Positions 20,453 to 30,145 of a DNA stretch of 64,000 nt are shown here, piece after piece. The DNA is from an uncultured Rhodobiaceae bacterium (lineage in GTDB: Bacteria; Pseudomonadota; Alphaproteobacteria; RS24). The notes under the pieces were generated by a model. The model saw nothing but the letters and a program-made list of their open reading frames with translations. It was not told the DNA's origin and did not search any database. A program made the translations under genes and the position numbers. Positions within the stretch are counted from its first letter, which is position 1, and every line of letters begins with the position of its first letter. The DNA lies in the NCBI GenBank assembly GCA_937907245.1, contig CALCUM010000003.1, positions 745,501 to 809,500 of the forward strand, in the 5' to 3' direction.

Positions 20453-21409
20453 TCAGATTTTGCGCAATAGCACACGGTCAATTCTATGGTCGTCGCTTTT
20501 GTGTAAAATCAAATCGGCTCGGGCTCGGGTTGGCAGAATATTCTCTTCTAAGTTTTTCAAATTAATCCGCGTCCAGATGTCTACGGCCATGTCGCGCGCT
20601 TGCTGCACGTTAAGCTCTGCGTAGCGCTGAAAATAAGCGCCGGGTTTTCGAAAGGCGGTTTTTTGCAACGACATGAAGCGCTCCACATACCAACGCTCTA
20701 TCACCGCATCCTCGGCGTCGATATAAATCGAGAAATCAAAATAATCGGAGACGAAAGGAATTTCCGTGCCTTCTTTGGCCAAAAGCGCTGGCTGTAAAAC
20801 ATTCAGCCCTTCAACGATAAGAATGTCCGGCTGCGAGACCGTAATTTTGTCATCCGGCAAAATATCATAAGCCACATGCGAATAGACCGGCGCCTCTACG
20901 TGCGGTCGACCGGATTTAACTTCGGCCAAAAACCGGCGCATGCGGCGCAAGTCAAAGCTCTCTGGAAACCCTTTGCGCTGCATCAAATCGCGCTCTTCTA
21001 AAACCGCATTGGGAAATAAAAACCCATCCGTCGTCACCAGATCCACTTTCGGGTGCGACGGCCAGCGGGCCAGCATCTCTCGCAAAATCCGCGAGGTCGT
21101 GCTTTTGCCAACAGCCACCGAACCGGCCACGCCAATAATAAAGGGCACTTTAACTTCACGGCCTAGAAACGCATTGGTGGCCCCATAGAGGCCTTGGCTG
21201 GCCTCGACATAAAAATTAAGCAGGCGCGACAATGGCAAATAAATTTCTTCGACTTCGGCCAGAGACACCGTCTCGCCGAGCCCGCGCAGCTTTTCCAGAT
21301 CGCTTTCGACCAAAGTTAATTTGGCGTCTTTTCGCAACTCTCCCCATTCGTCCGCATTGAACGAGCGGTAAGGCGATATCTCGCGACTATCATTAATCAT
21401 ATCGGTCAT
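20453..21409 (-). CDS. coaA: Type I pantothenate kinase
   Basis: ATP-dependent phosphorylation of pantothenate, the committed step of coenzyme A synthesis. The 318-residue product has [12 protein letters not shown] near the N terminus, the P-loop [43 protein letters not shown] and the [10 protein letters not shown] strand, all typical of the CoaA family. It is the last gene of the his cluster and follows hisE by 17 bases. The hisE-coaA pairing is conserved in alphaproteobacteria. Confidence 0.97.
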   Translation of the reverse strand: MTDMINDSREISPYRSFNADEWGELRKDAKLTLVESDLEKLRGLGETVSLAEVEEIYLPLSRLLNFYVEASQGLYGATNAFLGREVKVPFIIGVAGSVAVGKSTTSRILREMLARWPSHPKVDLVTTDGFLFPNAVLEERDLMQRKGFPESFDLRRMRRFLAEVKSGRPHVEAPVYSHVAYDILPDDKITVSQPDILIVEGLNVLQPALLAKEGTEIPFVSDYFDFSIYIDAEDAVIERWYVERFMSLQKTAFRKPGAYFQRYAELNVQQARDMAVDIWTRINLKNLEENILPTRARADLILHKSDDHRIDRVLLRKI

Positions 21410-21426
21410 AGACTGGCTTCTTTACC

Positions 21427-21744
21427 TTATCCGCGAGAGGCTTTTTCGGTGAGGCCGGAGACGCCTTGGCGTTTTTTCAGCTCATCTACCACTTGCTCTG
21501 GCGTCAATCCGCGCGCGGCCAAAACCACCAATAGGTGATACGTGAGGTCGGCCAACTCGCCCAGCAGTTCATCATCGCTACCCGAAAGCGCCGCCACCAC
21601 AGCCTCAACCCCCTCTTCGCCGAGCTTTCGCGCGGCGCGAGGTAGGTCGGCCATTAATTGCGCCGAATAGCTTTCTTCAGGCGCGGCGCCACGGCGTTTT
21701 TCAATCTCGCCGAATAGCTCATCTAAAAAGCTAAAATCGCTCAT
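21427..21744 (-). CDS. hisE: Phosphoribosyl-ATP pyrophosphatase
   Basis: Second step of histidine synthesis, hydrolysing phosphoribosyl-ATP to phosphoribosyl-AMP. The 105-residue protein has the MazG-like all-alpha fold. It has the motifs SYSAQL, RKLGEEGVEAVVAAL and ELADLTYHLLVVLAARGL, which contain the metal-binding Glu and Asp residues. It stands alone rather than fused to HisI. It follows hisF by 64 bases; hisI, hisG and hisD are not in the window. Confidence 0.96.
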   Translation of the reverse strand: MSDFSFLDELFGEIEKRRGAAPEESYSAQLMADLPRAARKLGEEGVEAVVAALSGSDDELLGELADLTYHLLVVLAARGLTPEQVVDELKKRQGVSGLTEKASRG

Positions 21745-21808
21745 CGTCCGTCTCCTCTTCCCGTCAGGCCTGTGATATCAGGGTTGCGAGTTTTTTCCAA
21801 GAAAGCAA

Positions 21809-22585
21809 TCAAGGGTTGCTGTGCAAAGGCGCGCGAACCTGAAGCCCAGCTTTGGCCATGGCCGCTTTTGCTTCGCCAATCGTAAAAGTGCCAAAATGAA
21901 AGATAGACGCCGCCAAAACCGCACTCGCGTGCCCTTGACGAACCCCTTCGACCAAATGCTCTAGCGTGCCAACGCCGCCAGACGCGATGACGGGAACTGG
22001 CACGGCATCTGCGATAGCACGGGTCAGGGTTAAATCAAAACCTGATTTTGTGCCGTCGCGATCCATCGAGGTCAGCAAAATCTCTCCCGCCCCGCGTGCC
22101 GCCATTTCCCTGGCAAAGCCCACGGCCTCAAGGCCCGTCGCCTCGCGGCCCCCATGGGTGAAAATTTCCCATCTGCCTTCGTCCACCTGCTTGGCATCCA
22201 TCGCCACCACAATGCATTGCGCGCCAAATTTTTCCGATGCCGCATTGACCACATCCGGATCACGCACAGCGGCCGTATTGAAAGAAACTTTATCCGCGCC
22301 TGCCAATAAAAGATTGCGCACGTCTTCGACCTTGCGCACGCCGCCGCCTACCGTGAGTGGCATGAAGCATTGCTCGGCCGTGCGTCGAACCACATCGATG
22401 AGGGTATCGCGCCCTTCGTGGCTGGCTGAAATGTCTAGAAAACACAGCTCATCCGCACCCGCCGCATCATAGGCACGGGCTGCTTCTACGGGGTCGCCCG
22501 CATCTATCAAATCGACAAAATTGACGCCTTTGACAACGCGGCCCTCATGCACATCAAGGCACGGGATGATGCGCGTCTTTAGCAT
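21809..22585 (-). CDS. hisF: Imidazole glycerol phosphate synthase, cyclase subunit HisF
   Basis: Uses ammonia from HisH to close the imidazole ring, giving imidazole glycerol phosphate and AICAR. The 258-residue (beta/alpha)8 barrel begins [20 protein letters not shown] with catalytic Asp11. It has the phosphate-binding PLTVGGGVR and [13 protein letters not shown] motifs. Its start codon overlaps the hisA stop by one base in a TAATG arrangement, a sign of translational coupling. Confidence 0.98.
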   Translation of the reverse strand: MLKTRIIPCLDVHEGRVVKGVNFVDLIDAGDPVEAARAYDAAGADELCFLDISASHEGRDTLIDVVRRTAEQCFMPLTVGGGVRKVEDVRNLLLAGADKVSFNTAAVRDPDVVNAASEKFGAQCIVVAMDAKQVDEGRWEIFTHGGREATGLEAVGFAREMAARGAGEILLTSMDRDGTKSGFDLTLTRAIADAVPVPVIASGGVGTLEHLVEGVRQGHASAVLAASIFHFGTFTIGEAKAAMAKAGLQVRAPLHSNP

Positions 22586-23322
22586 TACAAGACCCCTTCA
22601 AGGGCCAAAACTTCGGCCGCGTTCAAGCGACCATCGTAAAGCGCGCGGCCCGAAATGGCGCCAATGATGCCGCTGCTCTCATGCGCCAAAAGCTGGTTTA
22701 CATCCTCGATACCTGCAAGACCGCCTGAGGCGATAACGGGAATCGACGTGGCGCGAGCCAGCTCGGCGGTGGCGTCCAAGTTCACGCCTTTCAGCAATCC
22801 ATCGCGGTCGATATCTGTATAAATAAGCGCCGCCACGCCGACATCTTCGAACACAGCTGCCAAGTCATGGACTTTCATTTGCGTGTCTTCGGCCCAGCCC
22901 TCGACGGCCACAAACCCGCCGCGCGCATCAATGCCCACGGCCACTTGGTTTGGAAAAGCCGCACAAGCCTGTTTGACCAATTGCGGATCGCGCAAAGCGG
23001 CAGTGCCAAGAATGACGCGGCCAATGCCAGCCTCTAGCCAAGCTTCGATGGTGGCCATAGTCCGAATGCCGCCGCCCAATTGGGTTTTGGCTGGCGTCGC
23101 TTTAACAATCGCTTCTACGGCCGCGCGGTTAACCGGCTCGCCGGCAAAAGCACCATCCAAATCGATAATGTGCAAATGCGAAAACCCTTGTTCAGAAAAC
23201 GAACGGGCTTGGTCGGCCGGATCCTCATTGAAGATAGTGGCGCGGTCCATGTCGCCCTGCTCGAGGCGCACACAGCGCCCTTGCTTTAAATCAATCGCTG
23301 GGAAAATAATCACGGCCGCCAC
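22585..23322 (-). CDS. hisA: ProFAR isomerase HisA
   Basis: Amadori rearrangement of the aminoimidazole carboxamide ribotide intermediate in histidine synthesis. The 245-residue barrel is a paralogue of HisF. It has [16 protein letters not shown] with catalytic Asp11, [10 protein letters not shown], and [14 protein letters not shown] with the second acid, followed by [12 protein letters not shown]. Its start overlaps the hisH end by 13 bases. Confidence 0.97.
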   Translation of the reverse strand: MAAVIIFPAIDLKQGRCVRLEQGDMDRATIFNEDPADQARSFSEQGFSHLHIIDLDGAFAGEPVNRAAVEAIVKATPAKTQLGGGIRTMATIEAWLEAGIGRVILGTAALRDPQLVKQACAAFPNQVAVGIDARGGFVAVEGWAEDTQMKVHDLAAVFEDVGVAALIYTDIDRDGLLKGVNLDATAELARATSIPVIASGGLAGIEDVNQLLAHESSGIIGAISGRALYDGRLNAAEVLALEGVL

Positions 23323-23936
23323 TCCAAAAAGTTTTCAATTAATTGCAGGCCCGCTTGCTGACTTTTTTCAGGGTGAAATTGCGTGCCAATAAAACTGTCG
23401 CGCGCGACAGCGGCTACCACTGGGCCGCCATAGTCTACGTGAGCTGCGATGTCGCGTGCCTCGCCAGAAAACGTGGCGGCAAAACCATGCACAAAATAAA
23501 CATCTTTGCCATCCAGCCCGTCCAAGACTTTATGGGAGCCCGAAAGTTGCAAATTATTCCAGCCCATATGCGGCACCTTGAACTCGGGCGGCACATCCAG
23601 CGGATGCACTTCGGCGTCGAGCCAGCCGAGCCCCTCATGGAGCCCGCGTTCATGGCCTTTAGCACACAGCAATTGCATACCCACACAAATCCCCAAAAAC
23701 GGGCGGGCGTGGTTTAGCACGCGCTCGTTCAAGGCCTCAACCATGCCATCGATACCGCGCAAGCCCGCAGCGCAATCGCCAAAAGCGCCGACCCCTGGCA
23801 ATACAATATGGTCGGCTTTGGCGACAACATCTGGGTTTGCGGTGAGCGTGACCTCGCGGCCTTTGGCCATGCGCGCGAAAGACTTTTCTGCCGAGCGCAG
23901 ATTGCCAGAGCCGTAGTCAATAATAGCGATGCTCAC
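23310..23936 (-). CDS. hisH: Imidazole glycerol phosphate synthase, glutaminase subunit HisH
   Basis: Class I glutamine amidotransferase that supplies ammonia to HisF. The 208-residue protein has the oxyanion strand [10 protein letters not shown], nucleophile Cys in [11 protein letters not shown], and catalytic His and Glu in [10 protein letters not shown]. The segment PHMGWNNL is also typical. It lies 14 bases after hisB. Confidence 0.97.
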   Translation of the reverse strand: MSIAIIDYGSGNLRSAEKSFARMAKGREVTLTANPDVVAKADHIVLPGVGAFGDCAAGLRGIDGMVEALNERVLNHARPFLGICVGMQLLCAKGHERGLHEGLGWLDAEVHPLDVPPEFKVPHMGWNNLQLSGSHKVLDGLDGKDVYFVHGFAATFSGEARDIAAHVDYGGPVVAAVARDSFIGTQFHPEKSQQAGLQLIENFLEWRP

Positions 23937-23950
23937 AATTTAGGCGCCTA

Positions 23951-24562
23951 TCAGCTGCCGAGCACACCCTTGGTAGAGGGCACCTCATCGGCTTTGCGGG
24001 GGTCGATTTCAATGGCTTGGCGCAGAGCGCGCGCCAGAGCTTTAAAGCAGCTTTCCACAATATGGTGATTATTCTCGCCATACATATTTTCAACATGCAG
24101 CGTAATGCCCGCACTTTGCGCGAAGGCCTGGAACCATTCTTTGAACAATTCCGTGTCCATATCGCCAAGCTTCGGTTTGGTAAAATTAACGTCCCAAATT
24201 AAGTACGGCCGTTGCGAAACATCTAGCGAGACACGCGAGCAAGTTTCATCCATCGGGATGATGGCGCTGCCATAGCGCGTCAGGCCTTTGAAATCGCCCA
24301 GCGCATCGCGAACCGCCTCGCCCAGAACAATGCCTGTGTCTTCTGTGGTGTGGTGAAAATCAATATGCAAATCGCCTTTGGCTTGCACATCAATGTCGAT
24401 GAGAGAATGGCGCGAAAGCTGCTCGAGCATGTGGTCTAAAAACCCAATGCCCGTGCTGACATTATATTCGCCACTGCCGTCGAGGTTAACCGCAACAGAG
24501 ATGGAAGTTTCTTTGGTCGCGCGCGATGCTTTAGCTTTGCGTGACTGAGGGGCTTGAGACAT
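23951..24562 (-). CDS. hisB: Imidazoleglycerol-phosphate dehydratase
   Basis: Manganese-dependent dehydration of imidazole glycerol phosphate. The 203-residue protein is the monofunctional form without the phosphatase domain seen in enterics. It has [16 protein letters not shown], the metal ligands in [11 protein letters not shown], and the second HH cluster in [17 protein letters not shown]. It is the first gene of hisB-H-A-F-E-coaA. The start has an AAGGA ribosome-binding site, and two 20-base direct repeats sit about 100-140 bases upstream. Confidence 0.97.
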   Translation of the reverse strand: MSQAPQSRKAKASRATKETSISVAVNLDGSGEYNVSTGIGFLDHMLEQLSRHSLIDIDVQAKGDLHIDFHHTTEDTGIVLGEAVRDALGDFKGLTRYGSAIIPMDETCSRVSLDVSQRPYLIWDVNFTKPKLGDMDTELFKEWFQAFAQSAGITLHVENMYGENNHHIVESCFKALARALRQAIEIDPRKADEVPSTKGVLGS

Positions 24563-24661
24563 AAAGCCATCCTTTTCAAATTAACTGACTGCCATAGACC
24601 CTTACCGCGGCTTGGGTCGCTTAAGTAAGCTCTTTGTAGCAAAGTGGCAGGGATATGCATA

Positions 24662-24701
24662 GCGTAAGCGCGGGATAAAATGCGTAAGCGCCAGATAAAG
24701 G
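24662..24701. repeat. Two 20-base tandem repeats upstream of hisB
   Basis: Units at 24662-24681 and 24682-24701 both begin GCGTAAGCGC and continue with a GATAAA segment; about 16 of 20 bases agree. They fill part of the 162-base gap between the end of the Smr gene and hisB. Their position and near-helical-repeat spacing would suit an operator or a promoter-side duplication. No function is shown by the sequence. Confidence 0.7.
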
Positions 24702-24724
24702 TGCTGGCGCGAGGCCCGTGATAT

Positions 24725-25297
24725 TTACTCTGGCTGGCGCTTTGCTTTGCGCAACCGCAAATAATAAGCGCCGTCACCGCCATGCGAAGGGGCTGCGGCA
24801 TCAAAGGCTACCACGCGGTTGGACAGCGGCGGGCTCGATAGCCATTGCGGCAGGCCTTTTCGTAAAACCCCTTCACCGCGCACACCTTTTCCCGTGATAA
24901 CCAAAACCCACGTAAACCGCTGCACAAAACAATGCTCGATAAATCGGGTCAGCGCCGCTTGCGCCTCTCCAGCGGTAAACCCATGCAAATCAAGCCGCGC
25001 CTCTATATCTACCGAGCCGCGACCCAAACGGCGGCGTGATTTTTGTTCAATCTGCGGCAAAGGAGGTGGCTTATCGGCCTCAAAAGGAGCTCTTGGCACA
25101 CCTTTCGGGGCCGGTTTTACAGATACTGGCGACCCTGATAATGGTTCTGGAACAGCCGCTTTCTTGGGTTTTTTCTCTAGTTTCGAGGCGGTTTTCTCGA
25201 TATGCCGATTTTGTTTCTTTGGGTCAAGCGGCGTTGCTTGCTCGGTAACCTTATCCCAAGCCTGCTTACCATCATCTTTTGGGGGCCGCGGCGCCAC
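24725..25297 (-). CDS. Smr/MutS2 domain protein
   Basis: A 190-residue protein with a C-terminal Smr domain, a fold found in nucleases and nucleic-acid-binding proteins. The hallmark motifs are DLHGFTAGEAQAALTRFI and VITGKGVRGEGVLRKGLPQWL, corresponding to the DLHG and TGxG elements. The N-terminal 80 residues are Lys- and Pro-rich and probably disordered. It starts 2 bases after the Tim44-like gene. In most alphaproteobacteria an mltA gene stands between these two; here it is absent. Confidence 0.9.
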   Translation of the reverse strand: MAPRPPKDDGKQAWDKVTEQATPLDPKKQNRHIEKTASKLEKKPKKAAVPEPLSGSPVSVKPAPKGVPRAPFEADKPPPLPQIEQKSRRRLGRGSVDIEARLDLHGFTAGEAQAALTRFIEHCFVQRFTWVLVITGKGVRGEGVLRKGLPQWLSSPPLSNRVVAFDAAAPSHGGDGAYYLRLRKAKRQPE

Positions 25298-25299
25298 AA

Positions 25300-26043
25300 T
25301 TACGCGCTTTGGGTTGCGACCAAAGCCCAGCTTGGATCTGCGGCGCCTTGGGCTCGCTCAAACGTCCAGACATCTAAAGTCGTATTGGGAGCCGGCAAGG
25401 CGGCCTCGTCAATTGTATCTTCAATGCCTGCGGTGAACGAAATAAGCTCGGCGCGGAAGCGAACGTCTAATTGCACTTTTTCATTTTCAAAACGAGCGTC
25501 ATCGAGAACTGGGCGGTCGAGCCGCAATATCCGCGTGACCAATTGCTGGCCTTGCGCTTGTCGGCCGTCAATCGCGGCCTCAAAGCCGGCCGCCACATCG
25601 GCGCCCAAAAAGCCTTTCACATTAGAAATATCGCCATCGGCAAAGGCCGTTAAAATCATTTCATAGGCGCGCGCGGCGCCATCCACAAAACCAGCTTCAT
25701 CGAAGCCTGGGTCCACCGTGCGCAAATAAGCCAGCCCGCGGCCATTAATCTCTTCCGCCTCTGGAAGCGCTTCTGCTTCGCCCGCCACAGGCTCAGAAAT
25801 CGGCTGGCCCTGCAAGGGAACCGTGGCCTCTTCTAGGCCTTCTTCAAGATCTTGCGGTTCCTTATCGGATGGCTGTTTAAGGCTTGGCGCATCCGGCTTG
25901 TTTTCGAAAGCATCCCGATTGAGCCGATAGGCATCGGCGCGCGAGCTGGGTTTTTCATCATCATTGCGAAAGCCCAAAATCGAGCGCAGCTTCATACCAA
26001 TTAGCACCACAACAATAAGAAGAATTAAATTAAGCGGATCCAT
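25300..26043 (-). CDS. Tim44/TimA family membrane-anchored adaptor protein
   Basis: A 247-residue protein with an N-terminal membrane anchor (residues about 3-20, LNLILLIVVVLIGMKLRSILG). A charged, Pro- and Glu-rich linker is followed by a Tim44-like domain from about residue 105. That domain holds GFDEAGFVDGAARAYEMILTAFADGD and the beta-rich C terminus. Tim44 is the mitochondrial import-motor adaptor; the bacterial relatives are conserved next to secB and fxsA in alphaproteobacteria, but their task is not settled. It is divergent from fxsA. Confidence 0.9.
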   Translation of the reverse strand: MDPLNLILLIVVVLIGMKLRSILGFRNDDEKPSSRADAYRLNRDAFENKPDAPSLKQPSDKEPQDLEEGLEEATVPLQGQPISEPVAGEAEALPEAEEINGRGLAYLRTVDPGFDEAGFVDGAARAYEMILTAFADGDISNVKGFLGADVAAGFEAAIDGRQAQGQQLVTRILRLDRPVLDDARFENEKVQLDVRFRAELISFTAGIEDTIDEAALPAPNTTLDVWTFERAQGAADPSWALVATQSA

Positions 26044-26185
26044 AGCGGGTCTCTTTTCAAAATAAGGGTTCGTACCTATCTACAATAGAGGCGCGAGTGC
26101 ACTTAATATGGTGATTTTTCGCACAATTGCAAAGCTCTGGCCATATATCAGAACTGCGCTATGCTGGCGCAGCAAAGGAGACCCT

Positions 26186-26683
26186 ATGATTGGCCCATTT
26201 CTCACGATGCTCATCCTCACCCTCGGGTTGGAGATTTATTTGTTCATCGAAGTCGGCAGCGCTATTGGCGCGGGCTGGACACTTGTCTTGGTATTCGCCA
26301 CTGCCTTTTGGGGCATGAGCCGAATGCGCAGCCAAGGCATGAGCGTTCTGGCCGAAGCCCAAGCCGCCCAAAAGCAAGGCCGCCCGCCACTGGCCGCTGT
26401 TGGGCACGGCGTCTTGATTATTCTAGGTGGCGTTTTATTGGTGCTACCTGGGTTTTTCACCGATAGCCTAGGGCTGCTGCTGATGCTGCGCTGGACGCGC
26501 CTTTTGGTTTTGGAAACCGTTTTGGCCGCGCTAATGCCGCATGTGATGCGTGGCTTTCAAGCCCGCCAATCTCCAAATGCAAACGCGGGCCCCGCCACAA
26601 GCGGCCCCCTATCCAATAGCCCAGACATTATTGAGGGTGATTTTCGGGTCGAAGAAAATGACCGCGATCCAGACAATAAATAA
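26186..26683 (+). CDS. fxsA: FxsA family membrane protein
   Basis: A 165-residue FxsA homologue; in E. coli, FxsA overproduction relieves phage T7 exclusion by the F plasmid, but its normal job is unclear. It has MIGPFLTMLILTLGLEIYLFIEVGSAIGAGWTL covering membrane segments 1 and 2, and VLIILGGVLLVLPGFFTDSLGLLLM near residue 80. The C-terminal tail is hydrophilic. The start at 26186 is chosen over one 26 codons upstream because AAAGGAG lies 8 bases before it and the protein then begins as other FxsA proteins do. Confidence 0.93.
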   Translation: MIGPFLTMLILTLGLEIYLFIEVGSAIGAGWTLVLVFATAFWGMSRMRSQGMSVLAEAQAAQKQGRPPLAAVGHGVLIILGGVLLVLPGFFTDSLGLLLMLRWTRLLVLETVLAALMPHVMRGFQARQSPNANAGPATSGPLSNSPDIIEGDFRVEENDRDPDNK

Positions 26684-26759
26684 GTTTTGTCGAGCCCCAA
26701 AATATGGCAAATATCAAAGCCATTAAAACGCAATTGAAATTCCGCGATAGGAGAGCCCC

Positions 26760-27254
26760 ATGGCCGAAGAAACCCCCAATACACAAACCCAACCCGGCCT
26801 GCAAATTATGGTTCAATATGTCCGTGACCTATCGTTTGAAAATCCTGGCGCGCCAAATTTTGCAGCTGGCCAAAACCCAGAGATTGGTGTGAACGCCAAC
26901 GTCGGCGCCCGCAAGTTATCGGACACAGATTATGAAGTCGGCCTAAAATTTCGCATCGAAGCCAAAAGCCCTGCAGACAGCTCAACAGACACTGAAGAGG
27001 GCGTGCAATTTATTGCCGAGTTGGAATATTGCGGGGTCTTTCGCTTGGTCAACATCGCCGAAGAAGACATCAAGCCAGTGCTGCTAATTGAAGCGCCGCG
27101 CCAATTATTTCCTTTCGCCCGCCGCGTATTGGCAGACGCCACGCGCGATGGTGGCTATCCGCCAATCATGCTAGACCCCATCGACTTCATGGCCCTATAT
27201 CAGCAAAGCGAAGGCGGCGCAGACGATGGCGCTACGGATGAGACGTTAAACTAA
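26760..27254 (+). CDS. secB: Protein-export chaperone SecB
   Basis: Tetrameric chaperone that keeps precursors unfolded and hands them to SecA. The 164-residue protein has IMVQYVRDLSFENPGAPNF, the conserved beta-sheet EVGLKFRIEA, and LLIEAPRQLFPFARRVLADATRDGGYPPIMLDPIDF. The start has GGAGAG 6 bases upstream. It converges on dnaQ with a 30-base gap. The dnaQ-secB-fxsA-tim44 order is a standard alphaproteobacterial block. Confidence 0.98.
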   Translation: MAEETPNTQTQPGLQIMVQYVRDLSFENPGAPNFAAGQNPEIGVNANVGARKLSDTDYEVGLKFRIEAKSPADSSTDTEEGVQFIAELEYCGVFRLVNIAEEDIKPVLLIEAPRQLFPFARRVLADATRDGGYPPIMLDPIDFMALYQQSEGGADDGATDETLN

Positions 27255-27284
27255 AGACAGGATGAGCTTAATGGCTTTTAGAGC

Positions 27285-27998
27285 CTAGCGCTTGCTCTCC
27301 AGGCCCTCTTCCTCGCCAAGCCAAAGGGCTCGCCTTGGAAATTTTTCTAAGAAATCCGCATGCGCGTCTTTCTCTTCTTGGCTGAGGCGAGAGGGTAGCG
27401 GATTGAGGCGTCGCTTTTTAGGCTGGCGTGGAGACAGACCGCCCGCTTGGTCTTGCTGCTGCTTCTTCTCAAATATCATGCCGGTCTGGCGCCCGCCCAT
27501 TAGCTCCAAATAGACGCCAGCCAATAACTCACTATCGATGAGCGCGCCGTGCAACTCGCGGCTAGATGTATCGACATTAAAGCGTTTGCACAAAGCATCG
27601 AGACTGGCTGGCGAGCCGGGGAATTTTTTCCGCGCCATCGCCAAAGTGTCAATCACCTCATGGTCGCTCAAATCCGGTCGCCCGCAAGCCTTCAGCTCGG
27701 CGCTGATAAACCGCATATCAAAACTTGCATTATGAGCAATCAAAGCCGCATCGCCCACAAAAGCCAAAAAGTCATCCGCCACATCGGCGAATAAAGGTTT
27801 GTCGGCCAGAAAAGCTTCGGAAAGACCGTGCACCGCCTCAGCCTCCGCCGGCATGTCGCGCTCAGGGTTTAAATAAACATGAAACGTCTCGCCAGTTGGC
27901 AGCCGGTTGAACAACTCCAAACAACCTATCTCTACAACGCGGTCGCCGTTTTTGGGGCTAAGGCCCGTCGTCTCCGTATCAAAAACAATTTCGCGCAT
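27285..27998 (-). CDS. dnaQ: DNA polymerase III epsilon subunit (3'-5' proofreading exonuclease)
   Basis: Proofreading subunit of the replicase. The 237-residue protein has the three DEDDh exonuclease motifs: FDTETTGL at 5-12, the Asp in [11 protein letters not shown], and [22 protein letters not shown]. The Lys/Arg-rich tail after residue 185 would bind the alpha subunit in known homologues. It starts 14 bases after coaE, in the leftward run of genes from the origin. Confidence 0.96.
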   Translation of the reverse strand: MREIVFDTETTGLSPKNGDRVVEIGCLELFNRLPTGETFHVYLNPERDMPAEAEAVHGLSEAFLADKPLFADVADDFLAFVGDAALIAHNASFDMRFISAELKACGRPDLSDHEVIDTLAMARKKFPGSPASLDALCKRFNVDTSSRELHGALIDSELLAGVYLELMGGRQTGMIFEKKQQQDQAGGLSPRQPKKRRLNPLPSRLSQEEKDAHADFLEKFPRRALWLGEEEGLESKR

Positions 27999-28012
27999 GG
28001 CAGGTTGTATCC

Positions 28013-28654
28013 TTATGGGTTGCGGGCTTCAAAGCGACTTTTGCGCGCCTCATAGGCTGTCCCTTGACGGCCCTTTATCTGCTCTAGAATAGCACGCACT
28101 TGGGCGCGGGCGTCTTCTACCGATATCGAGCTGTCCACAATAAAGTCAGCCCGCTCGCGCTTGTCTTCGTCGGGGACTTGTTTGGCGAGAATATCCATAA
28201 AGCGCTCTTCGCTCATGCCGGGGCGCGCAAGCACGCGCTCGCGTTGCAGCTCAAACGGGGCCGAAACCACAACCACGCAGTCGACATAATCTTGCCCGCC
28301 AGTTTCAAACAACAAGGGAATATCCAACAATACAGCCGGCTGATTGGCAGCTATTTGCTCAGCCAGAAACTGCATCTGAGACTGGCCGGCCAAAGGATGA
28401 ACCAGAGCCTCCAGCGCCTTTAACTTATCGCCATCTTTTAAAACCACTTGCCCCAAAACGCCGCGGTCTACCGCACCATCGATAATGGCTTCGGGCACTA
28501 ACTCTCCGATGGGGCCGACAGCGGCACCGCCTTTTTGATAGAGCGCATGCACAGCCGCATCGGCGTCATAGCGCGGCACGCCCTCTGCCTCAAACAAAGC
28601 CGCGGTTTGTGTTTTGCCCATTCCGATAGAGCCCGTCAGTCCAATTAAATACAA
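28013..28654 (-). CDS. coaE: Dephospho-CoA kinase
   Basis: Last step of coenzyme A synthesis, phosphorylating dephospho-CoA. It has the P-loop [15 protein letters not shown] at the very N terminus, [18 protein letters not shown] and [14 protein letters not shown] chose the TTG at 28654, which gives a [14 protein letters not shown] terminus as in related proteins, and has GGGAGAGG about 5 bases before it. Upstream alternatives are GTG at 28660 and TTG at 28672. The protein is 213 residues from the chosen start. Confidence 0.93.
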   Translation of the reverse strand: MYLIGLTGSIGMGKTQTAALFEAEGVPRYDADAAVHALYQKGGAAVGPIGELVPEAIIDGAVDRGVLGQVVLKDGDKLKALEALVHPLAGQSQMQFLAEQIAANQPAVLLDIPLLFETGGQDYVDCVVVVSAPFELQRERVLARPGMSEERFMDILAKQVPDEDKRERADFIVDSSISVEDARAQVRAILEQIKGRQGTAYEARKSRFEARNP

Positions 28655-28685
28655 AGTCACCTCTCCCAACAAATGGCGGATTATT

Positions 28686-29525
28686 TTAGGCCAAGTCTTT
28701 TACCAAAAGCGCGTGCAGAGCTTCATCCACTTCAGGCCGCACGCCAAACCACATCTCAAACGAAAGCGCCGCCTGGTGCATCAACATCCCCAACCCATCG
28801 ATAGCGCGAAACCCCGAGGCCCGCGCGCGCGCCAATAGATCTGTCTCCAACGGCGTATAAACAATATCGGTAACCAGCGCGCCGGCGGCCAAATTATCTA
28901 ACCCCATCTCTAACGGGGCCGCGCCTTGCATGCCCAAACTCGACGTATTGACCAATAGGCCACAATCTTGCGCCATGTCTTCGCGCGCCTCCCAATCGCC
29001 AATCGATAGGCCTTTGGCACACAAAGGCGCCAGCGCCTCGGCCCTTGCGCGAGTGCGGTTCACTAGACGGATATCGCGAACACCCGCTTGTTCGAGGGCC
29101 ACCAAAATAGCCCGGGCCGCGCCGCCTGCGCCCAGCACGAGGGCGGGTTGTTCGCGCCATTTTTGGTTTTGCGAGCCAGCCTCTAGGCTGGCAATAAAGC
29201 CAGCGCCATCCGTGTTTGCCCCCAAGAAGCGCCCGTTTTGGAAAACGATTGTATTCACCGCGCCCAATTTCTCTGCCGCTTCTGTGCGCGAGTCCACGGC
29301 GGCAAAAGCATTTTCTTTATGCGGAATGGTAACATTCGCGCCCATATAGCCATCTTGCGCCATGGCCTCCAAGGCTTGGCGAAAATCATCGGCAGGGTTT
29401 ATGGGGCAGCGCTCATAACTAGCTTGAATGTCGTGTTTTTGCATCCAATACGTATGAATAAGGGGCGAGCGCGAATGGCTAACTGGCCAACCGATGATGC
29501 CCGCTTTTTGCGATGCGCCCGTCAT
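28686..29525 (-). CDS. aroE: Shikimate dehydrogenase
   Basis: NADPH-dependent reduction of 3-dehydroshikimate in the aromatic amino acid pathway. The 279-residue protein has the substrate motif GWPVSHSRSPLIH, GANVTIPHKE with the catalytic Lys, the nucleotide-binding VLGAGGAARAILVALEQAG, and the NRT motif that marks NADP preference. Its start codon overlaps the maf stop by one base (TAATG), so translation is probably coupled. Confidence 0.97.
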   Translation of the reverse strand: MTGASQKAGIIGWPVSHSRSPLIHTYWMQKHDIQASYERCPINPADDFRQALEAMAQDGYMGANVTIPHKENAFAAVDSRTEAAEKLGAVNTIVFQNGRFLGANTDGAGFIASLEAGSQNQKWREQPALVLGAGGAARAILVALEQAGVRDIRLVNRTRARAEALAPLCAKGLSIGDWEAREDMAQDCGLLVNTSSLGMQGAAPLEMGLDNLAAGALVTDIVYTPLETDLLARARASGFRAIDGLGMLMHQAALSFEMWFGVRPEVDEALHALLVKDLA

Positions 29526-30112
29526 TAAGCGACCAAGCCGCCATGTTCGCGCAACGCCTGTAAAAGCGGCAAAAGCGGCAAGCCGAGCGTCGAGAAATAA
29601 TCGCCATCAATACTGTCAAATAAATGAGAGCCAAGGCCTTCGAGCTGATAACAGCCAACCGAGGCTAATATTTTGTCGCCCGCCTCTTCTATATAGGCGT
29701 CGAGAAAACTGTCTGAAAAGTCTCGCACGGCCAGCGATACTTTTTGGTGATGAGACCAAACGGTTTGTCCGTCTTCTACCAAAACCACGCCGCCGATAAG
29801 ATAATGCGTGCGTCCACGAAACTTTTGCAAGTTGGCTCGCGCCTCGGCCCTGTCGCGCGGCTTATCATATAAAACGCCCTCGCATTGTAATATTTGATCG
29901 GCGCCGATAATCAACCCGTCAGCAGCAACGGCTTTCGCTTTGGCCTGTGCCAACCCGACCGCTAAGCCCGCCGCATCTCCAGAGTGTATGGCTTTCAAAG
30001 CGTCTTCGTCGACACCAGATGGAGCCACATCAAAAGCCAGGCCGGCGCCGGCTAAGACTTGCGCCCGAATTTGGCTTTTAGACGCCAGGGTTAGTTTTTT
30101 CGTTAACTGCAT
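29525..30112 (-). CDS. maf: Maf family nucleoside triphosphate pyrophosphatase
   Basis: A Maf-type house-cleaning enzyme, hydrolysing dTTP, UTP or modified nucleotides to monophosphates. The 195-residue protein has the N-terminal LTLASKSQIRAQVLAGAGL motif, with the usual S-x-S-x-x-R slightly altered to SKSQIR. The catalytic GLIIGADQI follows, then KPRDRAEARANLQKFRGRTHYLIGGV and a Y-x2-EAGDKILASVGCYQLEGLG segment. ppsR lies upstream 33 bases away; this gene and aroE are cotranscribed. Confidence 0.94.
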   Translation of the reverse strand: MQLTKKLTLASKSQIRAQVLAGAGLAFDVAPSGVDEDALKAIHSGDAAGLAVGLAQAKAKAVAADGLIIGADQILQCEGVLYDKPRDRAEARANLQKFRGRTHYLIGGVVLVEDGQTVWSHHQKVSLAVRDFSDSFLDAYIEEAGDKILASVGCYQLEGLGSHLFDSIDGDYFSTLGLPLLPLLQALREHGGLVA

Positions 30113-30145
30113 GGTTTCCTCATATCCGCACCCTAAGTAGCTCGC

